Made by a program: the position numbers and the translations under genes
From: Syntrophaceae bacterium UBA7520
GTDB lineage: Bacteria > Desulfobacterota > Syntrophia > Syntrophales > Smithellaceae
Direction: 5' to 3'
Assembly: GCA_002478265.1 (NCBI GenBank)
Contig: DLNC01000005.1
Coordinates: 1-37,995, forward strand
Length of the DNA: 37,995 nucleotides
Notes under the pieces: model-generated
What the model was told of the DNA's origin: nothing
Database searches by the model: none
The model's input: only the letters and a program-made list of their open reading frames with translations
Shown here: positions 23,975-33,300 of the stretch, one piece after another
How positions within the stretch are numbered: position 1 is the first letter of the stretch
Layout: every line of letters begins with the position of its first letter

Positions 23975-25168
23975 TTATGCGATAATCTTACTTACGACTC
24001 CGGCGCCTACCGTTCTGCCGCCTTCGCGAATAGCGAATCTGAGCTGCTCTTCCATAGCGATTGGCGTGATCAGCTCCACTGTCATCTTTACATTATCCCC
24101 GGGCATAACCATCTCCACGCCCTCGGGCAGGGTGGCAACACCCGTGACATCTGTCGTCCGGAAATAAAACTGGGGGCGATAACCGGAGAAGAACGGTGTA
24201 TGGCGCCCTCCTTCCTCTTTCGTCAGCACGTAAACAGCGGCTTCAAACTTCGTGTGCGGTGTAATGGAACCGGGTTTAGCAACAACCTGCCCTCTTTCCA
24301 CTTCCTCGCGTTTGATACCGCGCAGCAACAAGCCGACATCATCTCCCGCCCGACCTTCGTCAAGGGTTTTGCGAAACATTTCCACCCCGGTTACAACCGT
24401 TTTTGTCGTCGGGCGAATACCGATAATTTCCACTTCCTCGCCGACTTTCACGATACCTCTGTCCACTCTTCCGGTAACAACCGTACCGCGCCCGGAAATG
24501 GTGAAAACATCGCCTACCGGCATGAGGAAGGGTTTTTCAATATCACGTTTGGGTTCGGGAATATATTCATCAACTGCTTTCATCAATTCCCAGATTGATT
24601 TGGCGTCGGGTGAATCAGGATCATCAGCCTCCAGAGCTTTCAGAGCGGAACCGCGGATAATAGGAATTTTGTCGCCCGGAAATTCATACTGGCTCAGAAG
24701 CTCTCTTAGCTCCAGTTCAACCAGATCCAAAAGCTCAGGGTCATCAACCAAATCAACTTTATTAAGATAAACGACAATGTAAGGAACCTGAACCTGCCGG
24801 GCAAGGAGAATATGCTCACGGGTCTGAGGCATCGGCCCGTCGGAAGCGGCCACAACGAGGATGGTGCCGTCCATATGGGCCGCGCCGGAAATCATGTTTT
24901 TGATATAGTCGGCGTGGCCGGGGCAATCCACGTGCGCGTAGTGTCTTTTGTCCGTCTCATATTCCACGTGGGAAATATTGATGGTAACACCGCGCTCTTT
25001 TTCTTCCGGAGCGTTATCAATAGAATCGAAAGGCCGGAATTCCGCAAAACCTTTCTTCGCGAGGTGTTTCGTAATCGCCGCCGTCAGCGTAGTCTTGCCA
25101 TGGTCAACGTGACCGATTGTTCCGATATTTAAATGCGGCTTTGTCCTTTCAAATTTTTTCTTTGCCAT
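23975..25168 (-). CDS. tuf: Elongation factor Tu
   Basis: EF-Tu delivers aminoacyl-tRNA to the ribosome. The 397-residue protein has GTPase motifs GHVDHGKTT (19-27), the switch I region EEKERGVTINISH, DCPGHADY (81-88), NKVD (136-139) and RGSALKALE (SAL). Domains II and III follow, with RTTDVTGV and the C-terminal FAIREGGRTVGAGVVSKI. It is the only tuf in the window. The gap to rpsG upstream is just 66 nt, so the fusA gene usually found there is missing. Confidence 0.98.
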   Translation of the reverse strand: MAKKKFERTKPHLNIGTIGHVDHGKTTLTAAITKHLAKKGFAEFRPFDSIDNAPEEKERGVTINISHVEYETDKRHYAHVDCPGHADYIKNMISGAAHMDGTILVVAASDGPMPQTREHILLARQVQVPYIVVYLNKVDLVDDPELLDLVELELRELLSQYEFPGDKIPIIRGSALKALEADDPDSPDAKSIWELMKAVDEYIPEPKRDIEKPFLMPVGDVFTISGRGTVVTGRVDRGIVKVGEEVEIIGIRPTTKTVVTGVEMFRKTLDEGRAGDDVGLLLRGIKREEVERGQVVAKPGSITPHTKFEAAVYVLTKEEGGRHTPFFSGYRPQFYFRTTDVTGVATLPEGVEMVMPGDNVKMTVELITPIAMEEQLRFAIREGGRTVGAGVVSKIIA

Positions 25169-25234
25169 CTCTCATACCTCCTTAACTTTGAATGGTTGGT
25201 TCGTTTGTCGTTTAAGTATTATTTCCTTTTAATA

Positions 25235-25705
25235 TTAAAACTTATAATGCGCGAAAGCTTTATTCGCCTCCGCCATTTTGTGTACTGCTTCTCTCTTCTT
25301 AATTGCTCCACCGCGGTTGTTGGCGGCGTCTATTAATTCCGCGGCCAGCTTTTCCCGCATCGTTTTTTCCGTGCGTTCCTGCGCGTTGGTGATCAGCCAG
25401 CGAATGGCGAGCGCGGTTCTCCGGGCAGGCAAAACTTCCGTAGGTACCTGATAGGTGGAACCGCCCACGCGCCGGGACTTTACTTCAATCAGCGGCTTAA
25501 CGTTGTTTACCGCTTTTTCAAAGTATTCCACGGGCTGCTCTTTGACTTTCTTTTCAATGATATCAAAAGCGCCGTAAAGAATGCTTTCCGCAACACTTTT
25601 CTTGCCGCGTTTTAAAAGCGAATTAATAAATTTTGCCACCAGCTTGTTGTTATACTTAGGGTCAGGCAAAATATCTCTTTTTTCGATTTCACGTCTTCGT
25701 GGCAT
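25235..25705 (-). CDS. rpsG: 30S ribosomal protein S7
   Basis: S7 organises the 3' domain of 16S rRNA and in E. coli represses the str operon. The 156-residue protein begins MPRRREIEKRDILPDPKYNN and has the motif INSLLKRGKKSVAESILYGA, then VKSRRVGGSTYQVPTEVLPA-type sequence and GGAIKKREAVHKMAEANKAF at the end. It is 21 nt after rpsL and is followed directly by tuf, not fusA. Confidence 0.98.
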   Translation of the reverse strand: MPRRREIEKRDILPDPKYNNKLVAKFINSLLKRGKKSVAESILYGAFDIIEKKVKEQPVEYFEKAVNNVKPLIEVKSRRVGGSTYQVPTEVLPARRTALAIRWLITNAQERTEKTMREKLAAELIDAANNRGGAIKKREAVHKMAEANKAFAHYKF

Positions 25706-25726
25706 GCAAATTATCCTTCAAAAAGT

Positions 25727-26098
25727 TTAGCTTGGCTTCTTTGCCCCGTATTTTGATCTGCCCTGCTTACGGTCCTGCACGCCCACCGCGTCCAGTGTTC
25801 CCCTGACGATATGGTAGCGCACGCCGGGCAAATCTTTCACTCTGCCGCCGCGCACCAAAACGACCGAATGCTCCTGAAGGTTATGCCCAATGCCCGGAAT
25901 ATAGGAAGAAACCTCATAACCGGTGGTCAGACGAACCCTGGCTACCTTGCGCAGAGCCGAATTCGGTTTCTTCGGCGTTGTCGTATACACACGGACACAC
26001 ACGCCGCGGCGCTGCGGGCAACCAGCCAAAGCCGGTGTATTCGTTTTCTTTTTTATCTTAGCCCTGCCTTTCCGGACTAATTGACTAATTGTCGGCAT
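25727..26098 (-). CDS. rpsL: 30S ribosomal protein S12
   Basis: S12 monitors codon-anticodon pairing. The 123-residue protein contains TTPKKPNSALRKVARVRLTT with wild-type Lys at 43-44, and GGRVKDLPGVRYHIVRG with K88 and D89, the usual methylthiolation site. Known streptomycin-resistance changes are not seen. It follows rpoC after a 98-nt gap that contains an imperfect stem. Confidence 0.98.
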   Translation of the reverse strand: MPTISQLVRKGRAKIKKKTNTPALAGCPQRRGVCVRVYTTTPKKPNSALRKVARVRLTTGYEVSSYIPGIGHNLQEHSVVLVRGGRVKDLPGVRYHIVRGTLDAVGVQDRKQGRSKYGAKKPS

Positions 26099-26129
26099 CT
26101 ATCCTCCAAAAAAAGCGCATAAATTAAAC

Positions 26130-26177
26130 CATATGCAGCAGCAAATCCGGTGTTGCTATCAAGTAACCCCGCATATG
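26130..26177 (-). repeat. Nested inverted repeat in the rpoC-rpsL gap
   Basis: CATATGC (26130-26136) and GCATATG (26171-26177) form an outer 7-bp repeat. Inside, AGCAGCA (26137-26143) pairs with TGTTGCT (26151-26157) with one G-U. There is no T-tract suited to termination on the minus strand. It could be an RNA processing or weak structural site between the rpoBC and str sections. Significance is uncertain. Confidence 0.4.
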
Positions 26178-26196
26178 TCAAGCATTTTTTGTATTT

Positions 26197-29100
26197 TTAT
26201 TGCGCCAAATTTTCCTCGGCTTTCTCTTCGTCGAGCACCTGAATGCCCAACTTCCTATACATTACCAACCCCGTACCGGCAGTGATCAATCTGCCCATAA
26301 TGACGTTCTCTTTCAGGCCTCTCAGATAGTCGGTTTTGCCGGAAAGTGAGGCTTCCGTAAGCACTCTGGTGGTTTCCTGGAAAGATGCGGCCGAAATAAA
26401 GCTCTGCGTGGAGAGCGATGCTTTAGTGATACCCAAAAGCAGCGGTTCTCCCGTCGCGGGCTGGCCGCCCTGCGCGATAACCTTATCATTTTCTTCCTGG
26501 AAGCGATAACGCTCAACCTGCTCGTCAGCGATGAATCCAGTATCACCCGGGTCGGTAACGCGAACGCGCCGCAGCATCTGGCGCACGATTACTTCCATAT
26601 GTTTATCATTAATCTTGACGCCCTGTAAGCGGTAGACTTCCTGCACTTCGTCAACAAGATAGCGAGCCAGTTCTTTTTCCCCTTTGATGGCTAAAAGATC
26701 ATGCGGATTGTTTACGCCATCCATTAACGCGTCGCCCGGCACGACGGTATCACCTTCCTGCACGCTGATATGCTTTCCTTTGGCGATCAGGTATTCCTTT
26801 TCCTCCCCTACTTCCGGCGTGACGATTATTTTGCGCTTTCCCTTTGCGTCCTTACCGTAAGAAACAACTCCTTCTATTTCGCTGATAACCGCGAAATCTT
26901 TGGGTTTACGCGCTTCAAACAATTCCGCAACACGGGGCAGACCACCCGTAATATCCTTTGTTTTTGTTGTTTCCCGCGGAATTTTTGCAATGATGTCGCC
27001 GGCGCGCACCGTGTCTCCTTCTGTCGCGACAATATTTACGCCGACAGAAAGAAGATAGCGCGCCACCGAATTTGTTCCCGGAATTTTCGCCGTTTTCCCC
27101 TTGTCATCCTTTATAGAGACGCGCGGCCGCAAATCGCCGCCCTTGAATTCAATGATGACTTTACGGGAAAGACCGGTTACCTCATCCACCTGTTCCACCA
27201 TGGTCTTTCCTTCAATAATGTCACCGTATTTAACCGTGCCATCTACTTCCGCCAGAATCGGTATGGAGAAGGGATCCCATTCCGCGATCAGTTCGCCACG
27301 CTTTACGGTGCTGCCATCCTTAACTTTCAGATGCGCTCCGTAGGGAACTGTATACTTGCCGCGGCTTCTGTTTTGCTCGTCCAAAACGTGCACCTCGCCG
27401 TGACGGTTCATCACCACGTAATCGTTCTCGCCTGTTTTGGCCGTGTTGAGATTTACGAATTTAATCGTGCCGTCATGCCGCGCTTCCAGCGTGGAATGTT
27501 CCTCAAACTTCGCGGTGCCGCCGATGTGGAACGTTCTCATGGTCAGCTGCGTACCCGGCTCGCCAATCGATTGTGCCGCCACAATACCGACTGCTTCGCC
27601 GATGTTAACCAGATGTCCATGCGCCAGGTCGCGTCCGTAGCACATGGCACACACGCCATGCTTGGAACGGCACGTCAGAACGGACCTTATATTTACTCTT
27701 TCGATACCGGCGCGATCAATTTTTTCCGCCAGCGTTTCATCGATAGATTCATTGGCATTGACGATAACTTCGCCGGTGAAGGGATCTTTTATTTCCTGAA
27801 GCGCGACTCTTCCCAACACTCTTTCTCCGGCGGTTTCGATTATTTCACCGCCTTCCATGAGTGCCGAGACGTAAATTCCGTCAACTGTTTCGCAATCCTG
27901 CTCGGTGATGATGCAATCCTGCGCGACATCAACCAACCGACGCGTCAGGTAACCGGAGTTGGCTGTTTTTAAAGCGGTATCGGCCAGACCTTTGCGCGCA
28001 CCGTGCGTGGAGATGAAGTATTGCAGCACGCTCAATCCTTCGCGGAAATTCGCCGTAATCGGCGTTTCAATAATTTCTCCGGAGGGCTTGGCCATCAATC
28101 CGCGCATTCCGGCCAGCTGCCTTAACTGCTGCCCCGAGCCGCGGGCGCCGGAATCAGCCATCATGTAGATGGGGTTGAAGCTTTCGACTTTGCGTTTTTT
28201 GCCGTCGGCAAAGACCACTTCTTCCGTGCTGATGCCGCTGAGCATTTCCGAGGCGATTTTTTCCGTCGATTGCGCCCAGATATCAATAACCTTATTATAA
28301 CGCTCACCGTCGGTAATCAATCCATCCATGTACTGTTTCTGGATTTTTAAAACGTCTTTATCCGCCTGGGCGACAATGTTCTTCTTGTTTTCCGGGATAA
28401 TCATGTTGCCCACAGCAAAAGAAAGTCCGGAAATGGTCGCGTATTTAAAGCCCAGGTCTTTGAGCCGGTCCGCCAACAGAACGGTAGTCTTATCGCCGCT
28501 CAGGCGGTAACAGTGGTCAATCAAATTGGCAAGTTCTTTCTTGTTCATCAGCTTATTGATGGCATCAAAAGAAATTTCGCGCGGAACTATTTCGTAAAGA
28601 ATTATTCTGCCGACGGTTGTTTCTTTCAATTGGCCGTCAATACGGACTTTAATACGCGCGTGCAGATCTATTTCGCCCGCGTCAAAAGCCGAGCGCACCT
28701 CATCCGGCGAGGAGAAAATCATTCCTTCACCCCTGACGCCTGTCTTGGCCCGCGTAAGAAAATAAATTCCCAAAACGATATCCTGGCTGGGCACGATGAC
28801 CGGCTTGCCGCTCGCCGGAGAAAGAATGTTATTCGTAGACATCATAAGCACCCGCGCTTCCGTCTGCGCCTCAACAGACAAAGGAACATGGACGGCCATC
28901 TGGTCGCCGTCGAAGTCCGCGTTGAACGCCGTGCAGACCAGAGGATGCAGTCTGATCGCTTTGCCTTCAATCAACACCGGTTCAAATGCCTGCATGCCGA
29001 GGCGATGCAGCGTGGGGGCGCGGTTTAAAATCACCGGGTATTCGCGCACCACTTCATCAAGCGCGTCCCATACTTCCGATTTTTCCTGCTCGACCATTTT

Positions 29101-30297
29101 TTTCGCGCTTTTTACGGTGGTCACATAACCTTTTTCCAGGAGGCGGTTGTAAACAAACGGCTTGAAAAGTTCGAGCGCCATTTTCTTGGGCAGGCCGCAT
29201 TGATGCAACCTCAAATCCGGACCGACGGTAATAACGGAACGACCGGAATAATCGACTCTTTTGCCCAACAGGTTCTGACGGAACCGTCCCTGCTTGCCTT
29301 TGAGCATATCTGATAACGAACGCAACGGTCTTTTGTTTGTGCCCGTAATAGCCCGGCCGCGCCGGCCATTGTCAAAGAGAACATCTACCGCTTCCTGCAG
29401 CATGCGCTTTTCATTACGGATAATGATTTCCGGGGCGTTGAGTTCCTGCAATCGCTTCAGACGGTTATTTCTATTTATAACACGGCGATATAAATCGTTC
29501 AGATCGGAAGTAGCGAAACGGCCGCCGTCGAGAGGAACCAAAGGCCTCAAGTCAGGCGGGATGACAGGAAGAACGGTCAGGATCATCCACTCCGGCTTAT
29601 TGCCGGATTTGCGCAGCGCTTCCACTACTTTTAACCTTTTGACCAATTTCTTTTTCTTGGTATCCGAAACGGCGGTGATTGCTTCCGAGCGCAATTCTTC
29701 ATAAAGCTCTTCCAGATCAATTTCTTCCAAAAGCTGCCTTATCGCCTCGGCGCCGATCCCTGCGACAAAACCGGAATCACCATAGGTTTCGCGCGCTTCG
29801 ATATATTCTTCGTCGGAGAGGAGTTCCTGCTTCTTCAACGGTGTGTCTTTGGGATCGAGGACAATCCATGATTCGAAATAAAGAACTTTTTCCAGTTCTT
29901 TAAGCGTCAGATCCAGGACGTTGCCGATGCGGCTGGGCAGGCTTTTCAAAAACCAGATATGCGCCACGGGAGTCGCCAGCGTGATGTGCCCCATTCTTTC
30001 CCGGCGCACCTTGGACTGGATGACCTCCACGCCGCATTTTTCGCAAACCACCCCGCGGTGCTTCATACGCTTGTAGCGTCCACACAGACATTCGTAGTCC
30101 TTAACCGGACCGAAGATTTTGGCGCAGAAAAGGCCATCTCTTTCCGGCTTGAACGTCCGGTAATTAATCGTTTCTGGCTTCTTTACCTCGCCGTGCGACC
30201 AGGAAAGAATTTTTTCCGGCGACGCGATAGAAATTTTTATCGCGCTGAACCTGATAGGATTTTTTGGTTTTTCGAAATAACTGAAAACGTCTTCCAC
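26197..30297 (-). CDS. rpoC: RNA polymerase beta-prime subunit
   Basis: The 1366-residue beta-prime subunit forms the polymerase clamp and active site. The N-terminal zinc site is C70, C72, C85 and C88 (ECLCGRYKRMKHRGVVCEKC). The catalytic magnesium motif NADFDGDQ is at 459-466 (D461, D463, D465). The second zinc site has CRSKHGVCAMC at about 875-885, and the trigger-loop region is before it around RGLMAKPSGEIIETPI. The start is GTG with a GGGGG run about 7 nt upstream. It lies 48 nt after rpoB. The subunit is not fused or split. Confidence 0.98.
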   Translation of the reverse strand: MEDVFSYFEKPKNPIRFSAIKISIASPEKILSWSHGEVKKPETINYRTFKPERDGLFCAKIFGPVKDYECLCGRYKRMKHRGVVCEKCGVEVIQSKVRRERMGHITLATPVAHIWFLKSLPSRIGNVLDLTLKELEKVLYFESWIVLDPKDTPLKKQELLSDEEYIEARETYGDSGFVAGIGAEAIRQLLEEIDLEELYEELRSEAITAVSDTKKKKLVKRLKVVEALRKSGNKPEWMILTVLPVIPPDLRPLVPLDGGRFATSDLNDLYRRVINRNNRLKRLQELNAPEIIIRNEKRMLQEAVDVLFDNGRRGRAITGTNKRPLRSLSDMLKGKQGRFRQNLLGKRVDYSGRSVITVGPDLRLHQCGLPKKMALELFKPFVYNRLLEKGYVTTVKSAKKMVEQEKSEVWDALDEVVREYPVILNRAPTLHRLGMQAFEPVLIEGKAIRLHPLVCTAFNADFDGDQMAVHVPLSVEAQTEARVLMMSTNNILSPASGKPVIVPSQDIVLGIYFLTRAKTGVRGEGMIFSSPDEVRSAFDAGEIDLHARIKVRIDGQLKETTVGRIILYEIVPREISFDAINKLMNKKELANLIDHCYRLSGDKTTVLLADRLKDLGFKYATISGLSFAVGNMIIPENKKNIVAQADKDVLKIQKQYMDGLITDGERYNKVIDIWAQSTEKIASEMLSGISTEEVVFADGKKRKVESFNPIYMMADSGARGSGQQLRQLAGMRGLMAKPSGEIIETPITANFREGLSVLQYFISTHGARKGLADTALKTANSGYLTRRLVDVAQDCIITEQDCETVDGIYVSALMEGGEIIETAGERVLGRVALQEIKDPFTGEVIVNANESIDETLAEKIDRAGIERVNIRSVLTCRSKHGVCAMCYGRDLAHGHLVNIGEAVGIVAAQSIGEPGTQLTMRTFHIGGTAKFEEHSTLEARHDGTIKFVNLNTAKTGENDYVVMNRHGEVHVLDEQNRSRGKYTVPYGAHLKVKDGSTVKRGELIAEWDPFSIPILAEVDGTVKYGDIIEGKTMVEQVDEVTGLSRKVIIEFKGGDLRPRVSIKDDKGKTAKIPGTNSVARYLLSVGVNIVATEGDTVRAGDIIAKIPRETTKTKDITGGLPRVAELFEARKPKDFAVISEIEGVVSYGKDAKGKRKIIVTPEVGEEKEYLIAKGKHISVQEGDTVVPGDALMDGVNNPHDLLAIKGEKELARYLVDEVQEVYRLQGVKINDKHMEVIVRQMLRRVRVTDPGDTGFIADEQVERYRFQEENDKVIAQGGQPATGEPLLLGITKASLSTQSFISAASFQETTRVLTEASLSGKTDYLRGLKENVIMGRLITAGTGLVMYRKLGIQVLDEEKAEENLAQ

Positions 30298-30345
30298 GGA
30301 TTTGCCCCCGTATTTTTAAGCTAACTAATTTATGTGTAATAAAGG

Positions 30346-33300
30346 TTACGCCTGATCCAGGACGTCATCCTTTTCCTCTACCAATTCAACATCCAGGCTG
30401 AGGCTTTGCAATTCTTTAACCAGCACATTAAATGATTCCGGCAATCCCGGCTCGAATGTATGCTCGCCCTTGACGATCGATTCGTAAATCCTCGTTCTGC
30501 CGGCAACATCGTCTGATTTAACCGTCAGAAATTCCTGCAACGTGTAGGCCGCGCCGTATGCTTCCATCGCCCAGACCTCCATTTCCCCGAGGCGCTGCCC
30601 GCCGAATTGCGCTTTGCCGCCGAGGGGCTGCTGCGTAACCAACGAATAAGGCCCGATGGAGCGGGCGTGTATTTTATTATCCACCAGGTGATGCAGCTTC
30701 ATCATGTAAATGCTGCCCACCGTAACTTCTTGCTCAAAAGGCTCACCCGTCCTGCCGTCAAAAAGAATGGCTTGCCCTTTTTCAGGGAGTTCCGCTTTCA
30801 CCAGCATTTCCCTGATCTGGCTTTCCGGACAACCGTCAAAAACGGGGCTGGCCACTAGCAATCCTTTTTTCAATTTCTGCACGAAACTTTTAATTTCTTC
30901 CGCCGTAGCTTCTTCAAGAAACTTGTCAAAGTCGGGTGACGAATAAGTTTTTTTCAATTCGCTCTTGATATCATTTAAATTGTTCTTCTTTTCCAGAAGC
31001 TCATTAATGCCTTCGCCGATTTTCTTTGCCGCCCAGCCCAGATGAGTCTCCAGAATCTGGCCGACATTCATACGCGAAGGAACGCCCAGCGGGTTTAGCA
31101 CGATATCCACAGGTGTTCCGTCGGCAAAATACGGCATGTCCTCTTCCGGCAAAATTCGCGACAGCACGCCTTTGTTGCCGTGACGTCCCGCCATTTTGTC
31201 GCCCACGGAAAGCTTTCTCTTAATCGCGATATAGATTTTCACCATTTTAATGACACCGGGCGGTAGTTCGTCGCTGGCCTTAATCTTTTCCAGTTTCTGC
31301 TCAAAATGAGCGCGGATAAAATCGATTTTTCTCTCCATCGCGGCTAGCAGGCTAGCCAGTTTTTCCTCAGCAGTATCGCTGTCCGCAAGTGATATATCCT
31401 TCCAGCAGGTGTAAGGCAATTCGGCGAATATTTCCTTGGTAATCTTTTCACCCTTTTTCACCAGCGTTTTCTTTTTGGCGTCGCCGATTTTGCCGGCGAG
31501 AGTTTTCCCGACAACAATCTTTGCCACGTCCTTTTTCATGGTTTCGGTTAGTATGCGTATCTCATCATCCCGGTCTTTGGTAAGCTGGGCGATCGCGTCT
31601 TCTTCAATCTCCTGCGAACGCAGGTCCTTATCCGCGCCCTTGCGCGTGAATATTTTCGCGTCGATGATCGTCCCTTCCACGCCGGGCGGAACGCGCAGGG
31701 ACGTGTCACGCACGTCGCTGGCTTTCTCTCCGAAGATCGCCCGCAGCAGTTTTTCTTCGGCCGACAACTGGGTCTCGCCCTTAGGCGTGATTTTCCCGAC
31801 CAGAATGTCACCGGGCTTCACCGAGACGCCGATGCGAATAATGCCACTTTCATCCAGATTGCGCAGCGCTTCCTCGCCGACATTAGGAATGTCCCTGGTT
31901 ATTTCTTCCTTCCCCAGCTTGGTATCCCGCGCCATTGTTTCGAATTCCTCGATGTGAATGGAAGTGTATACATCTTCCTTTACCACGCGTTCACTCACCA
32001 GAATCGAGTCTTCGTAGTTATAGCCGCCCCAGGACATAAAGGCCACCATAACATTTCTGCCCAACGCCAATTCCCCTTCGTCGGTCGCCGGACCGTCGGC
32101 CAGAATGTCTCTTTTATTAACGTGCTGTCCCACGCTCACTACCGGTTTTTGATTGAAACAGGTATCCTGATTGGAACGCTGATATTTGGAAAGCGAATAT
32201 ATATCCACGCCGCTGTCGATGCCGTCTTCTTCGGGATGATCGGCAAGAATAACAATACGCGAGGCGTCCACGCTTTTGACCACACCCGCGCGTTTGGCCA
32301 CCAACACGGCGCCGGAATCACGGGCAACAACAGCTTCCATTGCCGTTCCGACAATTGGTGTTTCCGGACACATCAGCGGCACCGCCTGGCGTTGCATATT
32401 TGAGCCCATGAGCGCGCGGTTAGCGTCATCATGTTCCAAAAACGGGATGAGCGCCGCGGCAACACTCACTAGCTGATTGGGCGAAACGTCCATCATCTTC
32501 AAGTCTTCCGGCACGACAGAGATAAAATCCCCACCCTTGCGCACGGAAATCAATTCTTCCAAAAATTTTCCATGCTTATCAAGCGGGCGGTCAGCCGGCG
32601 CGATAATCTGATTTTCCTCTTCAATTGCCGTCATGTAGCGGACTTTTTCCGATACCTTGCCGTTTTCGACCAGCTTATAAGGAGTTTCGATAAAGCCGAA
32701 TTCATTAACCCGCGCGTAAGTGCTTAAAGACACAATCAGTCCGATGTTCGGTCCTTCCGGTGTTTCAATCGGACAAATGCGTCCGTAATGAGTGGGGTGA
32801 ACATCGCGCACTTCAAAGCCGGCTCTCTCGCGCGTTAAACCGCCGGGACCCAACGCGGATAAGCGCCGCTTGTGCGTGATTTCCGAAAGCGGATTGGTCT
32901 GATCCATAAACTGAGAAAGCTGGCTGGAACCGAAAAATTCGTTAACCACCGCAGAAACCGGCTTGGCGTTGATGAGGTCGTGCGGCATCATGGTTTCGAT
33001 ATCCTGCAGGCTCATTTTTTCTTTGATGGCCCGCTCCATGCGCACCAGGCCGATACGGTACTGGTTTTCAATAAGTTCACCGACGGAACGCACGCGACGG
33101 TTGCCCAAGTGATCGATATCGTCAACGCTGCATTCCGCGACGCCGTTTTTCAGATCAATCAGATACTTGACCGAGGCCAGAATATCTTCATTGCGCAAAA
33201 CGGTCACAGAAGTGGGCGCGTCCAGATGCAGTTTATAATTCATCTTGGCACGGCCGACATCGGACAGGTCATAAGTTTCCGGCTCGAAGAACAGACTCTG

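Noticed and set aside
26770..27972. 400-codon open frame on the plus strand
   Set aside because: It is antisense to rpoC throughout, has no recognisable domain and arises from the codon pattern of the real gene.
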